From: Methyloterricola oryzae
Lineage (GTDB): Bacteria; Pseudomonadota; Gammaproteobacteria; Methylococcales; Methylococcaceae
Reading direction: 5' to 3'
Assembly (NCBI RefSeq): GCF_000934725.1
Contig: NZ_JYNS01000005.1
Span: 1-64,000, forward strand
Length of the DNA: 64,000 bases
The notes under the pieces were generated by a model that saw only the letters and a list, made by a program, of their open reading frames with translations, made no database searches and had not been told where the DNA came from. The number at the start of each line of letters is the position of its first letter. Position 1 is the first letter of the stretch. A program made the position numbers and the translations under genes. Below are positions 46,197-55,599 of this stretch, piece after piece.

Positions 46197-48560
46197 TCAA
46201 ACCTGCGGTTCCGCCTTCTTCACAGGGTTCTTCAAAGTGTTCATCAACGCGGACAAGGCACGGTCCATCAAAGGAACCGTCGCTCCCTCGACCACGCGGG
46301 CGGCGCCGATCCGGAAGCGCCTCGCCAGTTCGCCCAAGCTCATTTCGGCGACCTTTACGCCCTTCCGGTTGACGAACACATAGAGCGAAGTCACCTGGCT
46401 TTTCCAGGAAAGCTTAGCGCGCGAACTCTTGTTCGAGCTTTCGTCCACAAACTCCACCCACTCGCCGATGTTGAGCGACCGGGCCTTGCAGTCGAACTCG
46501 TCGTTGCCGACGCTGAAATCGCGCAGGCTCTCCAGCACGATCTCTTCCGAGTTTGGGTGGTTGCCGCCGATCTCTAATGCATCAAGGTTGTCGATGTCTG
46601 GCAGATTGGCGCGGATTTCACGGATAGCCTCGGCAAGTTCCGGGTCGCGGATCGTGATTTCCAGCCCACTGTCCGTTTCCTTCCTCGGTTTCGTTAGCGG
46701 CTGGGGCGCGGCACGCAGAGCCTCTCGATGGACTTCTTCCAAATCCTGGATCAGAGCTCTGCCACGCAACGAGTCGAACGAGATACCATCTAGACCTGCG
46801 GTCAGTGATTTGACCAGACCCGGAATGGCTGCCAGCAGTTCACGACGGCCTTTGTCATCGACCGGAGGCGTCACGCTCCATAACAGCTTGTCCATGACCG
46901 CCAGGCCATGTTCCCAATCTTCACCACCCTTGTCTTTGCGCAGGTAAGCCAGGACGAGGACATCGTTCCATGCGTTGAGGAGAAAGGCCTTTACCGGTTG
47001 CGCAACCTCGCGTTGGCGCAGCCTGGATTCGATTTCATAGGCGACCATGCGTTTGGCCAGGCGCAATTGCTCCTTGCTTTGAGTCGACTGCCGCGTCCTT
47101 TCCTCCAGCACAGAACTTCGCTGGGATTCCTTGCCTACGAACTCGGTGAACTCCTCCAGCAACTCCGCAAACAGGTCTACGTTCTGGTCGAATTCCCCTA
47201 GTACCCGACCGACGACCTGTTCAATCTTGAGAAAGACAGGGTTCTCGCTGTCCGCAACATCGAGGGCGATCCCGGCTTGGGAAAGGCAATTCAGCAGTAT
47301 GCGCGCCGGATGATTCTTCTTGGCGAAGAAGGACTTGTCCAGAATCGCCACCTTAACCAAGGGAATTTGCAGTCGCGCGATTAGCGCCTTCACCGGGTCA
47401 GGAAGGTTCCGGTCCTCCAAAATGAAATCGAAGATCATCGCCACCATGTCAATGATGTCTTCTTCCAGCCTCCCCAAAGGCCGGTTCGAGCTATCCGGTG
47501 CAATCCTGCCCAGCTGGTTTGCCACATACAGCTTGAGCCCTTCCCCGGTGATGCCTTCACCGCCCACGTTGGGCAGCAGCGAGGGTTGCTGAAGCAGGCT
47601 CAGGGCGTTGAGCACCTCACCCGCTTCACAGGCGGTTTCGCCGGGCAGCAGTCCCGCCGCCTGAGCCGGTAAGCCCAGTTGTTGCCTCCATCCGTCCAAC
47701 AGCGATTGCATGGCGTGAAACGCTTCGATATAGACCGCTGCGTCGCTGGGGTCGTTCTCCTCCAGCGCGCGGCCAATCTTTTGCGCTGCCTGATCCAACT
47801 CGTTCCGGGTTGCGGGCGAGACAAGGCCGCCCTGGCGTTTGAAGTTCTTGGCAATGGAAGGGAGCACACCTTCATTGGCCAGGTAGGCGTTCATGTCCTG
47901 ATAGGCATTGCCGAAGGCATTCAGCACCTGATGCTCAAAAAGTTTGTAGATCAGCAGCTTAACTTTAAGCTCCAGAAGCTGTGGCTTCATGACGGACTCA
48001 AAGCCACGGCACAGGACAGTTGGTGAAACCGGGTTCAACTCGGCTGCCACTTCGTCCCTGCCAAGAAAGCTGCCGAAACGCTTGCCCAGGGCAAACAACT
48101 CGCGATGAAAGAGGGTGTTGCCCTTTTCGATCATGGATGTGATCGCCAGATTTTCTTCCAGGATCTCATCGTCTACTAGGGCAAAGTCGTCTTCGCCCCC
48201 GAGCAGGCCGGCTCCATCCTTGGGCGAGACCGCTTTAACCGGCTTGGAGCGCCAGAATTCGTCATAACGCTGCGAAAGTTCCTCGATATAACGCGTGGTG
48301 AGGTTATCCCTTTCTCGCCTGATATAGCGCATGGCCTCGAAATAGAGCGACTGAGTGGCGCTGTTCTCCGCCTTGTCGGACATCTTGAACAACTCGTCGT
48401 CCACTTTGGCGAAGAAGGCCTGCATCAGCTCGTGGGACTGATCCGTCAGGATGGTGCGGCATTCCGCAATCAGGCGTGTTTGGTCGTTGCGCCGATGCAC
48501 ATCCTTATGTTTGTTGTGCATCGCGTCAAAAGCGACGACATTGGATTCTAGGGCAGCCAT
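46197..48560 (-). CDS. DUF1631 family protein
   Basis: This large soluble protein (787 residues from ATG 48560, which has AGGAGA upstream; the frame opens at 48590) matches the DUF1631 pattern: an N-terminal helical part (SHELMQAFFAKVDDELFKMSDKAENSATQSLYFEAMRYIRRERDNL), a middle with LPDPVKALIARLQIPLVKVAILDKSFFAKKNHPARILLNCL, and a C-terminal beta-rich end (NIGEWVEFVDESSNKSSRAKLSWKSQVTSLYVFVNRKGVKVAEMSLGELARR) that resembles a PilZ-like barrel. The function is unknown. Such a barrel suggests c-di-GMP signalling, but this is inference. Confidence 0.85.
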   Translation of the reverse strand: MAALESNVVAFDAMHNKHKDVHRRNDQTRLIAECRTILTDQSHELMQAFFAKVDDELFKMSDKAENSATQSLYFEAMRYIRRERDNLTTRYIEELSQRYDEFWRSKPVKAVSPKDGAGLLGGEDDFALVDDEILEENLAITSMIEKGNTLFHRELFALGKRFGSFLGRDEVAAELNPVSPTVLCRGFESVMKPQLLELKVKLLIYKLFEHQVLNAFGNAYQDMNAYLANEGVLPSIAKNFKRQGGLVSPATRNELDQAAQKIGRALEENDPSDAAVYIEAFHAMQSLLDGWRQQLGLPAQAAGLLPGETACEAGEVLNALSLLQQPSLLPNVGGEGITGEGLKLYVANQLGRIAPDSSNRPLGRLEEDIIDMVAMIFDFILEDRNLPDPVKALIARLQIPLVKVAILDKSFFAKKNHPARILLNCLSQAGIALDVADSENPVFLKIEQVVGRVLGEFDQNVDLFAELLEEFTEFVGKESQRSSVLEERTRQSTQSKEQLRLAKRMVAYEIESRLRQREVAQPVKAFLLNAWNDVLVLAYLRKDKGGEDWEHGLAVMDKLLWSVTPPVDDKGRRELLAAIPGLVKSLTAGLDGISFDSLRGRALIQDLEEVHREALRAAPQPLTKPRKETDSGLEITIRDPELAEAIREIRANLPDIDNLDALEIGGNHPNSEEIVLESLRDFSVGNDEFDCKARSLNIGEWVEFVDESSNKSSRAKLSWKSQVTSLYVFVNRKGVKVAEMSLGELARRFRIGAARVVEGATVPLMDRALSALMNTLKNPVKKAEPQV

Positions 48561-48706
48561 GGCATATCTCCTGGCATCAAGGGTCAGCATTTCCAGCCGA
48601 GATTCGGGGTTCTACGTGCAAGGCTACACGAGTTGCCTCCACGCATTGAGTGAAGTCCACCGCAAAATCCTGATGCCACCCGAGAGGCCGGGTTGACCCG
48701 CCAAAC

Positions 48707-49249
48707 TCAATCGTAATGCACTAACGCATAGGGCAACGAAGGCTCCCTTCCCGATGCAAGATCGGTCAGGAATTTCCAGAAGGTGTCAGCCGATGGTGGG
48801 CAGCCGGGCAGAAAGTAATCCACTTTCACGACCTCGTGCACCGGGTGAACCTTGTTCAGGAGTAGCGGCAACTCGGGATCGTTGGGGATCTGCGGATTGT
48901 CTACGCCGACACCGTCCAGATAAGCCTCCTGCAAACATTCCTCCAGTGGGATGTGGTTGCGCATCGCCGGTATGCCGCCATTGATGGCGCAAGCCCCGAC
49001 CGCTACGAGGATCTTGCAGTGCTTGCGGAACTCCCGAAGGGTGTGCACATTCTCTGCATTACAGAGTCCGCCCTCGATCAGTCCGATATCCACCTGCTCG
49101 CTGCAGTGCTTGATGTCGGTGATGGGCGAACGGTCGAAATCGGCCACTTCCGCCAGTTCCAGCAGTCGCTCGTCGATGTCCAGGAACGACATATGGCATC
49201 CGAAGCACCCGGCCAGGGAGGTGGTCGCCACTTTCAGTTTATCCGCCAT
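48707..49249 (-). CDS. hoxY: NAD-linked [NiFe]-hydrogenase small subunit HoxY
   Basis: HoxY carries the [4Fe-4S] cluster that links the nickel-iron site of HoxH with the diaphorase module. The 180-residue protein has SLAGCFGCHMSFLDIDERLLELAE, VGACAINGGIPAMRNHI and DYFLPGCPPSADTFWKFL with the four ligand cysteines. ATG 49249 has GGGAGAG upstream; the frame opens at 49339, inside hoxU. hoxH should follow but is not there: the next gene on this strand is the DUF1631 gene after 146 bases. Confidence 0.92.
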   Translation of the reverse strand: MADKLKVATTSLAGCFGCHMSFLDIDERLLELAEVADFDRSPITDIKHCSEQVDIGLIEGGLCNAENVHTLREFRKHCKILVAVGACAINGGIPAMRNHIPLEECLQEAYLDGVGVDNPQIPNDPELPLLLNKVHPVHEVVKVDYFLPGCPPSADTFWKFLTDLASGREPSLPYALVHYD

Positions 49250-49250
49250 T

Positions 49251-49973
49251 TTACTCTCCCGCCTCGCTGGCTTCCCGCTCAAGACTCCAGTCGCTGATTT
49301 CCTGTCCGTCGAAGATGCGCTTGCCGATGGGCACTTCAAAACCGTGCCGTTTGACGATGATGGCTCCCACCGGGCATACCTGCGCGGCCTTGTCGGTCGC
49401 GGCCATTGCCGTGTCTTTCAGCAGGCCCGAATCGGAATTCACCACCAGATGGCTGGCGATGCCACGCCCCGATAGGCCGAACACGTTCTTGCCGTCCACG
49501 TCGCGGCTGGCCCGGACGCAGAGTTCGCAGAGGATGCAGCGGTCACGGTCCAGCAAGATGTCCGGGTGGGAGGCGTCCACGCACCTTTGGGGATAAAAGT
49601 GCGGGAAATGGCCGTCCAGCATATTCAGGAAATAGCCCACCGCCTGGAGTTGGCAATTGCCGCTCTTCTCGCAGGAAGGGCAGAAATGATTGCCTTCAAC
49701 GAAGAGCATCTGGGTGATGGTCCTGCGGGTGTCGTTCAGTTCCTTGGTGTCGTTCAGCACTTGCTGGCCGTCCGTCGCGGGGAAGGTGCAGGCCGAGCAA
49801 TTGCGGCCGTTGACCTTCACCGTGCACAGCTTGCAACTGCCATGCGGGGTGAATTCCGGGTTGTGGCACAAGTGCGGAATGTAGACGCCGGCCCGGGTCG
49901 CCGCCTCCATGATGGTGTCACCTTCTTCGAAGGGAACCGCCTTGCCGTCTATTTCGATCTTCATGCCACTCAT
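49251..49973 (-). CDS. hoxU: NAD-linked hydrogenase diaphorase subunit HoxU
   Basis: HoxU is the NuoG-like iron-sulfur subunit that passes electrons between HoxF and HoxY. The 240-residue protein has a plant-type [2Fe-2S] site (LCHNPEFTPHGSCKLCTVKVNGRNCSAC), a His/Cys cluster (HFCPSCEKSGNCQLQ), and [4Fe-4S] motifs CILCELCVRAS and CPVGAI. It starts four bases inside the end of hoxF and is followed by hoxY one base after its stop, so the three genes form one transcript. Confidence 0.94.
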   Translation of the reverse strand: MSGMKIEIDGKAVPFEEGDTIMEAATRAGVYIPHLCHNPEFTPHGSCKLCTVKVNGRNCSACTFPATDGQQVLNDTKELNDTRRTITQMLFVEGNHFCPSCEKSGNCQLQAVGYFLNMLDGHFPHFYPQRCVDASHPDILLDRDRCILCELCVRASRDVDGKNVFGLSGRGIASHLVVNSDSGLLKDTAMAATDKAAQVCPVGAIIVKRHGFEVPIGKRIFDGQEISDWSLEREASEAGE

Positions 49974-51805
49974 ACGCCCTCCTGCTCCAGATGCGCGAAG
50001 GCGTCGTCGCGCCCCGTCATCCGCCGTGAAATCTCAAGTTCGCCATCCAGATCGAAGCCGGGTTCGAAACTGATTTCCTTGAGCCGCTGTTCGTAGAGTT
50101 CAGGGAAGCGCTCCAGCGTGGAAAGGATAGGGTTCGCGGCCGTTTGCCCCAGTCCGCAGTGGCTGGCGCTTTTCACCAAGTTGCTCAGGCGCGTCAGTTC
50201 CACCAGATCGCCCGCGGTGCCATGGCCGCCGCAAATCTTGTCCACTTCCTTGCGCAGCAGGCTGGTGCCTACGCGGCAGGGCGTGCAAAAGCCACAGCTC
50301 TCGTGGGCGAAGAAATGGGCGAAGTTACGCACCACTTCCAGCACGTCGCGGCTCTGGTTGAAGATCATGAACGAGCCGCCGGTGGCGAGATCTTCAAAGG
50401 CCAGCTTGCGGTCGAACTCCCGCGCGGAAATGAAGGTGCCCGAAGGGCCGCCGACCTGTACGCCCAAGGTATCGCTGGCGCCACAATCGCGCAGGATCTC
50501 GGCGATGGTGACGCCGAAGTCGTACTCGTAAATGCCGGGTCGGGCACAGTCGCCGCAGATGCTCAGGATCTTGCTGCCGGCGGACTTGGCGGTGCCGTGG
50601 CTTGCGAACCAGGCGCCTCCACGCAGCGCAATGGCGGCGGCAGCGGCATAGGTTTCGACATTGTTGACGACCGTGGGCTTACCCAGATAGCCGTGAGTCA
50701 CGGGGTAAGGCGGGCGATTGCGGGGCACGCCCCGCTTGCCCTCGAGGGATTCGATCAGCGCGGACTCCTCGCCACAGATATAGGCGCCCGCGCCCAGGTG
50801 AATGTCGATGTCGAAGTCAAAACCGCTCTGGCCCAGGATGCCCTTGCCCAGCAGATTTAGACGGCGCCGCTCCGCGAGTACCTTTTGCAGATGCGGCACG
50901 AGATAGAGGTATTCCCCGCGCAGATACAGGAAGCCCTGGCGCGCGCCGATGATGGCGGCGCATAAGGTCATGCCTTCGAACACCTGATGCGCATGGCTTT
51001 GCAGCAGCACCCGATCCTTGAAGGTGCCGGGCTCGCCTTCGTCGGCATTGCACACTACGAAGCGCTCCAGTTCCTTGCGCTTGTCCACCGGGCACTCCGC
51101 CAGTTCTTCCGGGCCTTCGAAACAGAACTTCCATTTCCAGGCGGTCTGGAATCCGGCGCCGCCGCGTCCGCGCAAGCCTGATTTTTCGATTTCCGCAAAG
51201 GTGGACTCGATACCCCGCATCATGGACCACTTCAGGGCTGATCCAGGCGCCACAGGCTCCTTAAGCAGTAGTCCGGGGCGGCGCACATTGTCTTTGACCT
51301 GGAAAAACTCTCGCGGCCAAATCTCAAGCGGCGCTTCCTGCTCGATCAGGGCGGCAATCTTCGCGATGCGGGCGCTGTCCAGTCGGCTGATCGCCATGCC
51401 GTTGACCAGACCGGCCGGCCCCTGGTCGCAAAGGCCGGAGCAGGACGTGAAGTCCACGCTCACCTTGCCGTCGGACCGGGTCTGCCCGGGCTTGATGCCC
51501 AGCCGCTCGCACAACTGCTGCATGAGTTCCCGACTGCCCAGCATGTGATCGCTGATCGAATCACTGATCAGGACGTGGTAACGGCCCTGAGGCTCGGTGG
51601 AGAGGAAACTGTAGAATTCGGTGACCGCCAGCACGCGCGAGATGGGCACTTCCAGTCTATCGGCGATGAGACCCCGCACGGCGGGAGGAACGTGGCGGAA
51701 GTGCGCCTGAATGTCCCGGAGTATTTGCAAGAGGCGTGTTTCCTGAAAGCTGTGCCGTTCCAGGATGCCCAACACGAATTCCTGTTCTGCCTCGGTGAGA
51801 GTCAT
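49970..51805 (-). CDS. hoxF: NAD-linked hydrogenase diaphorase subunit HoxF with HoxE-like domain
   Basis: HoxF holds FMN and the NAD site of the soluble hydrogenase. The 611-residue protein has an N-terminal HoxE/NuoE-like [2Fe-2S] domain (FRHVPPAVRGLIADRLEVPISRVLAVTEFYSFLS, then DFTSCSGLCDQGPAGLVNG), then a NuoF-like part: GLRGRGGAGFQTAWKW for FMN, CNADEGEPGTFKDR, GAYICGEESALIESLEGKRGVPRNRPP for NAD, and SCGFCTPCRVG with a later cysteine for a [4Fe-4S] cluster. ATG 51805 is preferred; the frame opens at 51859. The length and fusion match HoxF of soluble hydrogenases. It is divergent from hemW. Confidence 0.94.
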   Translation of the reverse strand: MTLTEAEQEFVLGILERHSFQETRLLQILRDIQAHFRHVPPAVRGLIADRLEVPISRVLAVTEFYSFLSTEPQGRYHVLISDSISDHMLGSRELMQQLCERLGIKPGQTRSDGKVSVDFTSCSGLCDQGPAGLVNGMAISRLDSARIAKIAALIEQEAPLEIWPREFFQVKDNVRRPGLLLKEPVAPGSALKWSMMRGIESTFAEIEKSGLRGRGGAGFQTAWKWKFCFEGPEELAECPVDKRKELERFVVCNADEGEPGTFKDRVLLQSHAHQVFEGMTLCAAIIGARQGFLYLRGEYLYLVPHLQKVLAERRRLNLLGKGILGQSGFDFDIDIHLGAGAYICGEESALIESLEGKRGVPRNRPPYPVTHGYLGKPTVVNNVETYAAAAAIALRGGAWFASHGTAKSAGSKILSICGDCARPGIYEYDFGVTIAEILRDCGASDTLGVQVGGPSGTFISAREFDRKLAFEDLATGGSFMIFNQSRDVLEVVRNFAHFFAHESCGFCTPCRVGTSLLRKEVDKICGGHGTAGDLVELTRLSNLVKSASHCGLGQTAANPILSTLERFPELYEQRLKEISFEPGFDLDGELEISRRMTGRDDAFAHLEQEGV

Positions 51806-52012
51806 AGTCTGCTCCAGGTGGTTTCTCCCGCAGGATTCTACCGCGTAAACCGGCGCCATGAACGGGGGCCGGGGACTTTTTAGATGGCGGCCAGGTGCCG
51901 CTGCCGCCTAAGCCAAGTTTAGCGCGAGTCGCTCCGGGCAGGGCCGTGTGCCTGTAGAATGGCGCGGATAGTTCGCGATACGACCGTCATCGTTTCCACC
52001 GGCCCCACCTGC

Positions 52013-53170
52013 ATGCTTCGAAATCCGCCACTTGCCCTCTACATTCATATCCCCTGGTGCGTGCGCAAGTGCCCCTACTGCGATTTCAACTCCCACGCAG
52101 GCGATGGTGCCCTGCCCGAGGAAGCCTATGTGGCCGCGTTGCTTGCGGATCTGGAGCAAGACCTTCCCCTGGCGGTGGGGCGCAGCCTCAGCACGCTCTT
52201 TATAGGCGGCGGCACGCCCAGCCTGTTCAGCGCCGAGGCCATCGCGCGCTTGCTGGAAGGCATTGCCGAGCGAATCGACATCGCCGACGACGTTGAGATC
52301 ACTTTGGAAGCCAATCCGGGCACGGTGGACGAAAGCCGTTTCATAGGGTTCCGTCGGGCCGGCGTAAACCGGCTCTCCATCGGCATCCAGAGCTTCAATG
52401 ATGCGCATCTTGCTCGGTTGGGGCGCATCCACGATGCCGCCGCCGCTGTGCGGGCCGCGCAGGCGGCGAGGAGCGCGGGTTTCGATAACTTCAACCTGGA
52501 CCTGATGTTCGGCTTGCCCGGGCAGGGCGTCGCCGAAGCCTTGGCGGATGTGCAAACGGCCATAGGCCTGAGCCCAAGCCACATCTCGTTCTACCAACTG
52601 ACCCTGGAGCCGAATACTTGGTTCCACCGGCACCCGCCAGCACTGCCAGAAGATGAGGTCATCTGGGAAGCGCAGCGGGCTTGCCAAGCCATGCTCGCCG
52701 AGCATGGCTATGCGCAGTACGAGGTTTCCGCCTACGCGCTAGATGGCCGAAGGTGCCGGCACAACCTCAACTACTGGCGCTTTGGCGATTACCTGGGCAT
52801 AGGCGCCGGGGCCCACGGCAAGATCACGGATGCCGAACGCGGCACTATCGCCCGCCGCTGGAAGCAGAGGCATCCCAAACGCTATCTGGAAACCGCGGGC
52901 ACACCTGAGTGTATAGGTGAACACATGGTGATCGCTCCCGGCGAACTGCCTTTGGAGTTTCTCATGAACCATCTGCGCTTAAGGGAAGGGTTCCGTTTGG
53001 CAGATTTTTCCTTGAGCACCGGGCTGGCTGCCGATGTGCTGGACCCAGGCATCCAGGCATGCGGCGAGGCCGGATTGCTGCATGCGGCGGACGGCCACAT
53101 CCGCTGCACAGACAAGGGCTGGAATTTCCTGGATAATGTGCTGGAACATTTCATGTCTGAACATTCTTAG
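52013..53170 (+). CDS. hemW: Radical SAM protein HemW
   Basis: HemW is a radical-SAM enzyme and heme chaperone related to HemN. The 385-residue protein has LALYIHIPWCVRKCPYCDFNSH with the CxxxCxxC cluster, LSTLFIGGGTPSLFSAEAIARLL, EITLEANPGTVDESR, RAGVNRLSIGIQSFNDAHLARLGRIHDA, FNLDLMFGLPGQ and YEVSAYALDGRRCRHNLNYW. ATG 52013 is preferred to the earlier start at 51959. TAGAAT at 51955-51960 may be a -10 element. It is followed after 10 bases by a DUF58 gene. Confidence 0.93.
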   Translation: MLRNPPLALYIHIPWCVRKCPYCDFNSHAGDGALPEEAYVAALLADLEQDLPLAVGRSLSTLFIGGGTPSLFSAEAIARLLEGIAERIDIADDVEITLEANPGTVDESRFIGFRRAGVNRLSIGIQSFNDAHLARLGRIHDAAAAVRAAQAARSAGFDNFNLDLMFGLPGQGVAEALADVQTAIGLSPSHISFYQLTLEPNTWFHRHPPALPEDEVIWEAQRACQAMLAEHGYAQYEVSAYALDGRRCRHNLNYWRFGDYLGIGAGAHGKITDAERGTIARRWKQRHPKRYLETAGTPECIGEHMVIAPGELPLEFLMNHLRLREGFRLADFSLSTGLAADVLDPGIQACGEAGLLHAADGHIRCTDKGWNFLDNVLEHFMSEHS

Positions 53171-53180
53171 CCCGATCCCC

Positions 53181-54137
53181 ATGTCCGCAATTCCCGCCCT
53201 AGGCCAGGCGCCGGCAGCCCAGCCGGCAGATGAGGTTGCGCGCGTATCGCTGGCGTCCTTGATCAACCTGAGCCAATCGGCCGCCGGCCTGCATTTCCGG
53301 CATCGGGGCGTGCGTTCATCGCAGGGCGGTAATTATCTGTCCAGCTTCAAGGGGCGTGGCATGGAGTTCGATGAGACCCGGCCGTACACGCCGGGCGACG
53401 ATATCCGCAACATGGACTGGCGCGTGACCGCCCGCACGGGCAAGACCCACACCAAGCTGTTCCGCGAGGAGCGCGAACGACCGGTGTTCATCTCGGTGGA
53501 CGCGCGCGCCAGCATGTTCTTCGCCACTCGCGGCAGTTTCAAGTCGGTGCTGGCGGCGCGCATGGCGGCGCTGGTGGCCTGGAGCACCGTGCAGCACGGC
53601 GACCGCGTCGGCGGTCAGGTCTTCGCCGAGGACGGCAGCCGCGAAATCAAGCCCGAACATGGCAGGCGCACCGTCCTGCGCTTGCTGCAGATGCTGGCCG
53701 CGCTGGATCCGGCGGATGGCGCGTCCGCGCATGCGCCGCACACCCTGGACGATGCCATGGCGCGCTTGTTCCGGCATGCCCGCCCCGGCAGCCTGGTGTT
53801 CGTATTCAGCGACTTCCGACAGCTCTCCCCCAGTGGGGAAGCCAGCCTGATCCGCCTCAGCCGCCACTGCGATCTGGCGCTGGGTTTTGTCAGCGATCGC
53901 CTGGAGCGCCAACTGCCGGACACAGGGCGATTGCGCTTCGCCTACGGTGAGCGCGAGCTGTTCCTGGACGCGACGCCCGCCGCGGCGGCCGCCCATGCGC
54001 AGGCCTTCGAGGCGCGGCTGGAACGGGTGCAGACCCTGGCGCGCCAGCACCAGATCCGCTTCCTGAACTGCGACACGGCGGCCGATCCCGTATCCATCCT
54101 GCGGGGCAGCCCCCCGCCAACTGTCCACACGGCATGA
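53181..54137 (+). CDS. DUF58 protein of the Bat operon
   Basis: This 318-residue protein is a DUF58/vWA-like member that usually acts with a MoxR ATPase. The hallmark FDETRPYTPGDDIRNMDWRVTARTGKTHTKLFREERERPVFISVDARASM lies near residue 60, followed by a degenerate vWA fold. It starts ten bases after hemW, with ATG 53181 chosen because the frame upstream runs through hemW. The stop overlaps the next start (ATGA). The moxR ATPase gene that normally precedes it is missing here. Confidence 0.88.
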   Translation: MSAIPALGQAPAAQPADEVARVSLASLINLSQSAAGLHFRHRGVRSSQGGNYLSSFKGRGMEFDETRPYTPGDDIRNMDWRVTARTGKTHTKLFREERERPVFISVDARASMFFATRGSFKSVLAARMAALVAWSTVQHGDRVGGQVFAEDGSREIKPEHGRRTVLRLLQMLAALDPADGASAHAPHTLDDAMARLFRHARPGSLVFVFSDFRQLSPSGEASLIRLSRHCDLALGFVSDRLERQLPDTGRLRFAYGERELFLDATPAAAAAHAQAFEARLERVQTLARQHQIRFLNCDTAADPVSILRGSPPPTVHTA

Positions 54138-54607
54138 ATCCGGAACTGCCGCTGCGCGATATTCATCTGCCGCCCGCCGTGGGCTGGTGGCCGCTGGCGC
54201 CTGGCTGGTATGCCCTGGCTGTGGGCATTCTGGCACTGCTCCTGCTCGGCTGGTGGCTCTGGCGGCGGCTTCGGCGGGTAACCGTGGTCAAGGCGACCCT
54301 GCGCCAACTCGACGCCATCGCCGCCCGCCAGCAAGCGCCTGTCGAACAGGTGCGGGAACTGGCCCTTGTATTGCGCCGGGCTTGCCTGAGCGCCTACCCG
54401 CGGGAGGATGTGGCTGGACTCACGGGCGAGGAATGGCTGCGCTTTCTCGATCAGTCCCTGCCAGAGCGGCCTTTCAGCGAAGGCCCGGGCCGTTTGTTGC
54501 TGGACGCGCCCTACCGCCCGCACTGCGAAGGCGACCTGAACGCCTTGCTGGATGTGTGCCGCACATGGGCAAGGCGCTTGCCGGTAGTCACCCTGGGAAA
54601 AGCATGA
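54134..54607 (+). CDS. DUF4381 membrane protein of the Bat operon
   Basis: This 157-residue protein has one membrane helix near the N-terminus (ALAVGILALLLLGWWLWRRL) after a short periplasmic head (LRDIHLPPAVGWWPLAPGW), then a soluble helical tail with LTGEEWLRFLDQSLPERPFSEGPGRLLLDAPYRP. This is the DUF4381 pattern found in moxR-type operons between DUF58 and vWA genes. Both neighbours overlap it by four bases. Its exact job is unknown. Confidence 0.85.
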   Translation: MNPELPLRDIHLPPAVGWWPLAPGWYALAVGILALLLLGWWLWRRLRRVTVVKATLRQLDAIAARQQAPVEQVRELALVLRRACLSAYPREDVAGLTGEEWLRFLDQSLPERPFSEGPGRLLLDAPYRPHCEGDLNALLDVCRTWARRLPVVTLGKA

Positions 54608-55599
54608 TCCAGTTCGCCTGGCCCTGGCTGTTCCTGCTGTTGCCGCTGCCCTGGCTGGCGCGGCGTCTGTTGCCGCCTGCCGATCTGGGGATGAGTTCCG
54701 CCCTGCGTGCGCCGTTTCTGGACGAACTGGACCGGCTTCCCCGCACCGCGCAGACGCTGCGCGTCGACCGCAGGCACGTGCTGTGGGCGGCGGCCCTGGC
54801 TTGGCTGCTGCTCGTCGCCGCCAGCGCTCGCCCGCAGTGGCTGGGGGAGCCCATCGAGCAGACCGTGAGCGGCCGCGACCTGATGCTGGCGGTGGATCTA
54901 TCCGGCAGCATGGAAATCACGGACTTCTTGCTGCAGGGCCGCCAGGTGGACCGGCTCACCGCCACCAAGGCGGTGGCCGGGCAATTCATCGAGCGCCGGG
55001 TGGGCGACCGTATCGGGCTGATCCTGTTCGGGGACAAGGCCTATCTGCAGGCACCGCTCACCTTCGACCGCAAGACGGTGCACACCCTTTTGGACGAATC
55101 CGCCATCGGCCTGGCCGGAGAAAAGACCGCCATCGGCGATGCCATCGGTCTGGCCATCAAGCGCCTGAAGGACAATCCGGACAAGCAGCGGGTGTTGATC
55201 CTGCTCAGCGACGGCGCCAATACCGCCGGGGCCGTTTCTCCGCTGCAGGCGGCGGATCTGGCGGCCAAGGAGGGTCTGAAGATCTACACCATCGGGGTGG
55301 GGGCGGACGAGATGGTGGTGCGGGACTTTTTCGGCACGCGCAAGGTCAACCCATCCGAGGACCTGGACGAGGACACCATGACAGCGCTGGCGAGCAAGAC
55401 CGGCGGGCGTTATTTCCGTGCCCGCGACACCGCCGAACTGGCGGAGATCTACAACCTGCTGGACACCCTGGAGCCGGTGGAGCGCGACCGGCGCTATTTC
55501 CGCCCGCACATCGAATTGTTTCCCTGGCCCCTGGGGTGCGCGCTGATGCTGGCCGCGGCCCTCAGCCTGGCGCGAGTCCGCGGGGCGGAGCGGGCGTGA
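54604..55599 (+). CDS. batA: von Willebrand A membrane protein BatA
   Basis: This 331-residue protein has N-terminal membrane helices (AWPWLFLLLPLPWLARRLL and VLWAAALAWLLLVAAS), a vWA domain with the intact MIDAS motif DLMLAVDLSGSMEI near residue 98, VGDRIGLILFGDKAYLQAPLT and LLSDGANTAGAVSP, and a final C-terminal helix. It probably recognises protein partners through a bound metal ion at the periplasmic face. ATG 54604 overlaps the DUF4381 stop, and the stop overlaps the next gene's GTG start. Confidence 0.88.
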   Translation: MIQFAWPWLFLLLPLPWLARRLLPPADLGMSSALRAPFLDELDRLPRTAQTLRVDRRHVLWAAALAWLLLVAASARPQWLGEPIEQTVSGRDLMLAVDLSGSMEITDFLLQGRQVDRLTATKAVAGQFIERRVGDRIGLILFGDKAYLQAPLTFDRKTVHTLLDESAIGLAGEKTAIGDAIGLAIKRLKDNPDKQRVLILLSDGANTAGAVSPLQAADLAAKEGLKIYTIGVGADEMVVRDFFGTRKVNPSEDLDEDTMTALASKTGGRYFRARDTAELAEIYNLLDTLEPVERDRRYFRPHIELFPWPLGCALMLAAALSLARVRGAERA

